The notes under the pieces were generated by a model that saw only the letters and a list, made by a program, of their open reading frames with translations, did no database searches and was not told where the DNA came from. A DNA stretch of 64,000 bases from Neobacillus mesonae (GTDB taxonomy: Bacteria; Bacillota; Bacilli; Bacillales; Cytobacillaceae): NCBI RefSeq assembly GCF_023715155.1, contig NZ_JAMBNQ010000005.1, forward strand, positions 1 to 64,000. Reading direction: 5' to 3'. How positions within the stretch are numbered: position 1 is the first letter of the stretch; each line of letters opens with the position of its first letter. The translations under genes were made by a program, and so were the position numbers. Shown here one piece after another: positions 59,090 through 64,000 of this stretch.

Positions 59090-60685
59090 TTACACCTCCT
59101 TTCCATTTTCGGTATCGACTTCATTATCATTTTGATTTGATTCTGGGGCATTTCCTCCAATCCCATTTGAAGCTAATCCCCCTTCCATTCTTAACTTTTC
59201 TTCTACTACCCTTTGTCTATGATTCTTATAGAAATCCCCACCCGTCAGTTCAACGGTTTCGCGCGCACGGGTACTGAATCCGTTAAGTACTCGTTTTTCA
59301 GCAGCGTTTACCTCTTTGAGTGGGTCAATCTGCCCTTGAGAAGGTCCATTCCACTCGGCCATGCAATATGATTTTCTTGCTAAAGGGTCAGTAAAAAAAC
59401 CGGGCGCATTGATTCTCCCTTTTGCTACGGCTTCTGCAAGAAATTCTTCATAAATCGGTTGGCAAAAATCATTTGCCATCCATGACCGCCTCATCCTAAA
59501 CATTTTCCAAGCTTCTAAAAGCGCTGCGCGACTTGCAGAATAGGAGGCATTAAAGTGTTTAAGTAATAATTCATAAGGAATTTCTAAGGCTGCCCCAACT
59601 TGACGGCATATGGCTGTTACAAAACCTTCAAATGCAACATTAGGACGTCCAGGATTAGATTCTTGAATACTTTCATTCTCCCCTAAATTAACGATGGTCC
59701 CATTCCCTAACTCATAGGAGTAATCATCCTCTTCATCTATTAGTTCATCATCGGAAAAACTTGGACCAAGTGGATCTACATCAGGTGTTTCAGATTTAAT
59801 AAAAACCGTATACATTCCTGATACGACCGCAGCCATTAATTCTGCATCTGAGTACCTTGCTAATTGTTTAAGACTCTCAACTACCGGTGCAAGAATTGGC
59901 ACTCCTCTTCTTTGCTCTGGTCTTTCTGATTCCATTAAATGAATAACGTTTGGGCGTCCTGTCTTTGCACCGAATTTAGGAATCCTTTTCCATTCCTTTT
60001 TAGCTAATGAAATAGAACTTGGGTGATGTTGTGCAATATGGTACGCCACCACTTCACCTCTAAAATTAATTTCCACTCCATTAACAATTTTAGAATCAAA
60101 AATTGAATCAATATTGTAGTCTGGATTACAAACACGGTCAGCCTCTATCAAATGAACTCGAATATCATAAGGCATTTCAGCCCTCGGAATAATGGGGAGT
60201 AAAGCAAAACAATCACCGCTCATTAACCATGACAAGAAAGCTAGTTGCTGAAGTTCATAAAAATTATTCATTCTCTGTGCATCACAATTGATTGAATCTG
60301 CCCATAAAGAAAACTCTCGCTCCACCTTGGTTTCCCAATCGTCGGCTTCTTCGAGAGTCATTCCCAAATATTCATAATCGATTTGTGCATTCAGTTTTAA
60401 TCCTGCCCCTATGACATTAGTCCTTACGGTTTTAAGTGCGCCTGTTGCAAGGGGTGCCCCCATATATAAATCCCGTGATCGTTCTCTTAATTTCGGGATA
60501 TTATACTCAATGTCTTCAAGGACAGAGCCGGAATGAGTAAGCCAGCCGAGTAGACTTTTCTTTTTCGTACTGGCACCGTGATTCCCATATCCTTGATTCA
60601 GAATACGCAACCTTTGTCTGGCACTCGCTCTTTTTAAGGCTATTTGGGGTGCAATTGCTTCAAAAGCTTTATCCACAATGTTCAC
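59090..60685 (-). CDS. Portal protein (lambda gpB family)
   Basis: A 531-residue dodecameric portal through which DNA is packed. Landmarks are SARQRLRILNQGYGNHGAS, LRERSRDLYMGAPLATGALKTVRTNVIGAGLKL, GDCFALLPIIPR, GRPNVIHLMESERPEQRRGVPIL, and the crown region with EIPYELLLKHFNASYSASRAALLEAW. It lies between gpW-like and protease genes. Confidence 0.95.
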   Translation of the reverse strand: MNIVDKAFEAIAPQIALKRASARQRLRILNQGYGNHGASTKKKSLLGWLTHSGSVLEDIEYNIPKLRERSRDLYMGAPLATGALKTVRTNVIGAGLKLNAQIDYEYLGMTLEEADDWETKVEREFSLWADSINCDAQRMNNFYELQQLAFLSWLMSGDCFALLPIIPRAEMPYDIRVHLIEADRVCNPDYNIDSIFDSKIVNGVEINFRGEVVAYHIAQHHPSSISLAKKEWKRIPKFGAKTGRPNVIHLMESERPEQRRGVPILAPVVESLKQLARYSDAELMAAVVSGMYTVFIKSETPDVDPLGPSFSDDELIDEEDDYSYELGNGTIVNLGENESIQESNPGRPNVAFEGFVTAICRQVGAALEIPYELLLKHFNASYSASRAALLEAWKMFRMRRSWMANDFCQPIYEEFLAEAVAKGRINAPGFFTDPLARKSYCMAEWNGPSQGQIDPLKEVNAAEKRVLNGFSTRARETVELTGGDFYKNHRQRVVEEKLRMEGGLASNGIGGNAPESNQNDNEVDTENGKEV

Positions 60686-60703
60686 TTTCCCACCTCCTTT
60701 CTG

Positions 60704-60925
60704 TTAAAAGTCACGAGGAACTACCCGAACAACTCTTCTGCTTTTACCACTCAACTTAGAAACCTGATTTCTCCAGAACTGAATTTGCTTTCTGATTTCC
60801 GAAAGATTGGCTCTTGTTAAGGACCTGCTCCCTAAGCTATAACTTTGTCCAGTAGTCACAGCAAGTTCTGCTTCAAGCCATGCTTCAAGATGTGTCTTGG
60901 CTCTATCTAAATCTATACCAGTCAT
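60704..60925 (-). CDS. gpW-like head-tail connector (DUF6148 type)
   Basis: A 73-residue protein: DLDRAKTHLEAWLEAELAVTTGQ, SYSLGSRSLTRANLSEIRKQI, then a basic tail. Size, sequence pattern and place (between large terminase and portal) correspond to lambda gpW, which closes the portal after packaging. Confidence 0.88.
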   Translation of the reverse strand: MTGIDLDRAKTHLEAWLEAELAVTTGQSYSLGSRSLTRANLSEIRKQIQFWRNQVSKLSGKSRRVVRVVPRDF

Positions 60926-60926
60926 T

Positions 60927-62741
60927 TTATCTCACTCCTTTGGATACCACGCCAGGTCGTCGCTTCTTCCTTCTTTTGTTCGTAGAGGATGAATATTCTT
61001 TATCAAGATTAGGATTTAAGATTTCAAGAGCAGCAGTATTGTAAACTCTTAAGTCTAATGGTTCATTTCTATCGCGTATCTTTTTCCAAACCCTATATGC
61101 AACGCCTTGAGAATATTTGGTTTGTATTTTTTCTGCTGTTAATCCTTCAAAATATTTTTGGTTATACTCTAAAGGAAAGTGACAGAATCCAGGTCCTATT
61201 TCTCTAATCTTAAGACTAGACATAACCTTGGCTTTGCCTTCTGATACACCTAAACTAATCAATAAAGCTTTTTCTCTTTTGGTTCTGGAATATCCATTGA
61301 TTAAAGGAACATATTCATTATTTTGAGCACCTTGTCCTTTAATTGCGTAGATTCTTCTTGATTCTCTAGGCGCCGTAAATCTATATACCTCTTGTGTAAA
61401 GTGCCCACCAGAGTCAATACAGGTGCAAGCAATCCCATATAAACTTCCATCTTGCTTTGACCATGTTCTAGATAAATATTCATCCAGTTCACGCCAAATT
61501 TTTGGTTGCCTTAAATCTCCATATAATTGATGATATTCTATGCCCCATGATTCTTTTCCAGCACCCCATCCAACTATCTCAATCTCAAAACGGTCATCTT
61601 GAGTATCAACTGCAGCTGTTAAAATTTTTACTCCATCTGGAACAGGAGCAGGATACCCTTCTCTTCTATTGAACAGTTCCTCCTCATCCATTTGTTCCCC
61701 TTCTTCTTCCCAGGACTGTCCTAAAACTGTGTTTGTCCAAACCTTTAACTTCTCTCTACCTTCATGCTTAGCAATTAAAAACGATTGGACGATTTCTTCC
61801 CAAGAAGACCAAGGGCTAACTAATTGATTTAGGTGAAACCCACGTCTGGAAGAATGTTCTTTTTGTGCTACCCATTGCCCTTTCCCTTTCTTCCACTCTT
61901 TTTCAGGATATAAGAACCCGCAGCTACTGCACCTATGGCCAACTTTTTTTATTTGAAATTGTCCACTGTCAGATTTCTCATATGCAAATTTAATCTTTTC
62001 CCATTTAATTGGTTGCATTTCCCCACAATTAGGACAAGGTAAACACCATTCTTCCATAGTGCTATCGTTATAGAGTTGCTCTATTCGGGATGTTTCTTTG
62101 ATTAGTGGTGTTGAAACAAATACATGCTTCCTATTATGCCTAAACGTAGTAGTACGTTTTAATGCTAATGATATTGGATCACCTTCTGTTCCAGCAGAAA
62201 CGGGATAACGATCTACTTCATCACATAGGACAATTCTAATTGGCCTACTGGACAATGACGCAGGAGCATTAGCACCAACAATAGCAATATAACCACCGGG
62301 AAAACTTTTCTCATCAATTGTATTTCCTGAATCCCGACTTTTTGCCTCACTCACTTTTGAACGGAGAGTAGGACTTACATCAATCATTGTTGACAACCTT
62401 TTTTTAGAAAAGTAATCAATTAAGTTTTTATTAGGCAGCATAAACATAATTGGACACGGATCATAATCTATATGAAACCCAACCATATTTAACATAAATT
62501 CTGTCTTCCCAACCTGTGCAGAAGCCATAATTGCCACTTCTTCGGTTTCTTTATCTGCAACAGAATCCATGATTGCTCTCATATAAGGGGCTCTTTCTGT
62601 TCTCCAAGGTCCGGGTTCCGCGCTGGTCTCAGATGTTAAAACTCTATACCTGTCCGCCCATTCCGAAACTGTTAGATCTGGATTCGGCTCCCAAAGTTTA
62701 GCCAAACTTTTAAAGAGGCGAACTGTCTTTTCATGAACCAT
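60927..62741 (-). CDS. Terminase large subunit (lambda gpA family)
   Basis: The packaging motor and DNA-cutting enzyme, 604 residues. The ATPase P-loop is ASAQVGKTEF (SAQVGKT at 74-80) and the Walker B-type VLCDEVDRYP has D174 and E175. A CPNC/CSSC zinc finger lies at about 245-285. The nuclease part has ILTAAVDTQDDRFEIEIVGWG and ACTCIDSGGHFTQEVY. Everything fits the GpA family, which cuts at cos sites. Confidence 0.96.
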   Translation of the reverse strand: MVHEKTVRLFKSLAKLWEPNPDLTVSEWADRYRVLTSETSAEPGPWRTERAPYMRAIMDSVADKETEEVAIMASAQVGKTEFMLNMVGFHIDYDPCPIMFMLPNKNLIDYFSKKRLSTMIDVSPTLRSKVSEAKSRDSGNTIDEKSFPGGYIAIVGANAPASLSSRPIRIVLCDEVDRYPVSAGTEGDPISLALKRTTTFRHNRKHVFVSTPLIKETSRIEQLYNDSTMEEWCLPCPNCGEMQPIKWEKIKFAYEKSDSGQFQIKKVGHRCSSCGFLYPEKEWKKGKGQWVAQKEHSSRRGFHLNQLVSPWSSWEEIVQSFLIAKHEGREKLKVWTNTVLGQSWEEEGEQMDEEELFNRREGYPAPVPDGVKILTAAVDTQDDRFEIEIVGWGAGKESWGIEYHQLYGDLRQPKIWRELDEYLSRTWSKQDGSLYGIACTCIDSGGHFTQEVYRFTAPRESRRIYAIKGQGAQNNEYVPLINGYSRTKREKALLISLGVSEGKAKVMSSLKIREIGPGFCHFPLEYNQKYFEGLTAEKIQTKYSQGVAYRVWKKIRDRNEPLDLRVYNTAALEILNPNLDKEYSSSTNKRRKKRRPGVVSKGVR

Positions 62742-62744
62742 TTC

Positions 62745-63257
62745 TTAATCGTCACTTTCAGATTTCATAAATTGCTCTGGTGAATAGTTTGACAAAGACC
62801 TTAAAGCTTCGGAAATTTCTGTATTGAGAACTTTTTCTATTTTAGATGCAGGCTCACCATCTAATTGAGGTGAAACTCTTGCAGGAATGGACTGTAATTT
62901 TGATTTTGTAGTAAGAATCATATCAGTCATAACAGCTCGAACATCTTTCGCTTCATGAAGTTGCCCTTTAATTGCCCTTAATTCAAGCTCTGCTTTTTCT
63001 TTTTTTATTAATTCATGTTCTGTTTTGGCATCTACATATCTTGGTTTTTTAGAATCTTCTTTTCCGCCTTGCACATGTTCGATATAAGCCTGAAGGTTTT
63101 CACCAAGAAAATATTTCCCTCTTTTACATTGTTTTAAGACTCCATCCCGTGTAAGCTGCCTTATCCATTGTGGAGTTTTTCCAACAAGACGAGCAAACTC
63201 ACCAGTTAAAATTTCTGAATCATATAGCGTTTCCCCTTTCGCTTTTTCTTTTCCCAT
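62745..63257 (-). CDS. Terminase small subunit (Nu1-like)
   Basis: A 170-residue DNA-recognition subunit. The N-terminal winged helix-turn-helix is LTGEFARLVGKTPQWIRQLTRDGVLKQCKRGKYFL, as in Nu1. A charged central helix (KTEHELIKKEKAELELRAIKGQL) and a C-terminal part bind the large subunit. The ATG at 63,257 follows GTGAGGAAAG; a GTG at 63,272 lies within that site. It lies four bases upstream of the large subunit gene. Confidence 0.92.
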   Translation of the reverse strand: MGKEKAKGETLYDSEILTGEFARLVGKTPQWIRQLTRDGVLKQCKRGKYFLGENLQAYIEHVQGGKEDSKKPRYVDAKTEHELIKKEKAELELRAIKGQLHEAKDVRAVMTDMILTTKSKLQSIPARVSPQLDGEPASKIEKVLNTEISEALRSLSNYSPEQFMKSESDD

Positions 63258-63389
63258 AACAGCTTTCCTCACTTTCGTTCTACTAAACTAAAGGTTTTAT
63301 CGTTTTTCCGACCCATAAGATGAAGGAATTTCTATTTTTTAATAGTAAATGTCATTTTTAAGGCGAAAGCGAAAGTAAATTTTTGAAAT

Positions 63390-63440
63390 TAAAACTAGCG
63401 CAGCCGCGGGGTCGAACGCACCCGCTAATTTTTTTATTTT
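63390..63440. other. GC-rich motif upstream of terminase, candidate cos
   Basis: In an otherwise very AT-rich gap, a block of about 30 bases (63,398-63,427) is GC-rich and includes GCCGCGGGG and GGGT...ACCC arms. It lies about 140 bp before the small terminase gene, where cos sites lie in lambda-type phages. No proof of cutting is visible. The rest of 63,258-63,476 holds no gene. Confidence 0.4.
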
Positions 63441-63476
63441 TTCAAAGGACCCAAAAAATTTTTTCGACATTTTTTT

Positions 63477-63715
63477 CTAGATATTTTTGTTTCTTCTTTG
63501 ACTTTCTACAAATTCTCTAACTTTTTTAATCGGAGTTTCTAGCAGCATTTCAAGACCATTGTTTAAATCTCTCAATCTATCTAGTTCTTTTTTCTTTTTG
63601 TTATCAATCCTTAAAGCATAGATTGGCATAACAATCCATAGAATCAATGCAATAACAAAGAATAATTTGATTAATGCATTTAGGATTAATGAAACATATC
63701 AATGAACTCAATCAT
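63477..63715 (-). pseudogene. Frameshifted small membrane protein (possible)
   Basis: A start ATG at 63,715 with AAGGAG and TAATG coupling to the upstream gene opens a frame that stops after nine codons (MIEFIDMFH). A shift of one base continues LILNALIKLFFVIALILWIVM (a transmembrane helix) and a charged helical tail to a TAG at 63,479-63,477. Either a recent frameshift or a shorter gene starting inside at a TTG. A real small membrane protein of phage origin is plausible. Confidence 0.4.
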
Positions 63716-64000
63716 TAGCAGCAACTCCTTGCTCTTGCCATCAATGGCTTACGAATAATGACCTGGCTTTGTACTGCTAACTTCTTAGTTGTTGACAATG
63801 AAGGTTTGTTCGCAAGATAAAGATACGCAACATTGATTCGCTTAAATAACTCTTTTAATTCATTCCATTTCTTACGCATAGCATCAAGTAGAGGTCGCAA
63901 AGCTTCAGCTAATTTAGTTAAGTTTAGTATAAGTAGTTCTTTATTCATTTCCTTCTTAACCTTCTCTTGCTTCTTTCTCTTAGGTGACTTAAACTTCTCT
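63715..64000 (-). CDS. Hypothetical basic phage protein, probably partial
   Basis: The frame MNKELLILNLTKLAEALRPLL... is helical and basic at its end. The frame stays open upstream of the ATG at 63,948 to the window edge through a Lys-rich segment (KRKKQEKVKKE), so the gene may begin outside the window; the ATG has only AGAAGGAA immediately before it. The family is not recognised; it probably belongs to the early or late-control region. Confidence 0.5.
   Translation of the reverse strand, partial: EKFKSPKRKKQEKVKKEMNKELLILNLTKLAEALRPLLDAMRKKWNELKELFKRINVAYLYLANKPSLSTTKKLAVQSQVIIRKPLMARARSCC

Larger units (their letters stand above)
33137..64000. mobile_element. Prophage (lambda-type head, P2-type contractile tail), right end outside window
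   Basis: A contiguous phage region. Late genes run on the minus strand from small terminase (63,257) to amidase (39,261). An accessory block of mostly plus-strand genes (33.2-39.2 kb) lies toward the presumed left attachment site inside yhfA. Packaging, head, connector, sheath, tube, tape measure, baseplate, fibre and lysis functions are all present, so the morphogenesis part looks complete apart from gene details noted separately. Integrase and replication genes would lie beyond 64 kb. The left boundary near 33,137 is inferred from the truncated transporter. Confidence 0.85.

Noticed and set aside
1..64000. CRISPR array, rRNA or tRNA genes
   Set aside because: No regularly spaced direct repeats and no cloverleaf with TTCGA-type loops or rRNA stretches were seen on either strand.

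Overview
The window is chromosomal DNA from a spore-forming, competent member of the Bacillaceae (Bacillus/Neobacillus/Mesobacillus type). The evidence is a gerP spore-coat operon, comK, the haem genes hemEHY, addAB, and many small genes whose identity and approximate order match the hemE-to-yisL stretch of the Bacillus subtilis chromosome. The exact species cannot be named from the sequence.

Region 1 (1-15,800). A decayed IS1182-type transposase with a GC-rich palindromic repeat attached comes first. It is followed by yisL, yisK and the divergent gerPABCDEF operon, which has a good sigma-K-type promoter. Next come the helicase-nuclease genes addBA, a junk yard of palindromic repeats and a second piece of the same IS (12.7-13.6 kb), and then signal peptidase I, a TVP38-family membrane protein and an LCP cell-wall ligase.

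Region 2 (16,000-33,150). This holds yhjD, comK, an IDEAL-domain gene, an M48 membrane protease, the FadR-boxed acyl-CoA ligase lcfB, lplJ and yhfI. Two divergent YhgE/Pip membrane proteins share a pair of identical operator palindromes. The coproporphyrin-dependent haem genes hemE-hemH-hemY follow, then divergent hmoB and a transporter resembling yhfA that appears cut short at its 3' end.

Region 3 (about 33,140-64,000, running off the right edge). This is a prophage with a lambda-type head (Nu1/gpA terminase, portal, ClpP-like protease, gpD, gpE) and a P2-type contractile tail (sheath, tube, tape measure, gpX, D, V, U, W, J, I, fibre). The late genes lie on the minus strand and end in holin and amidase. 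Three RNA-level features stand out. The tape-measure gene is split by a 258-nt group I intron whose predicted removal restores the frame exactly. The tail-chaperone gene has a correctly phased UUUAAAC slippery site with a 60-codon -1 extension. A cyclic-di-GMP-I riboswitch sits in front of a small membrane-anchored protein.

Between the lysis module and the presumed left attachment site is an accessory block (33.2-39.2 kb). It holds a winged-helix protein behind an attenuator-like leader, a sigma-region-4-like protein, a membrane/coiled-coil protein, a duplicated small gene, the riboswitch-controlled gene, and a two-gene operon of an XRE regulator with an ImmA/IrrE metallopeptidase fused to a Fic domain. 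That operon is the best candidate in the window for an unusual regulatory, toxin or defence system.
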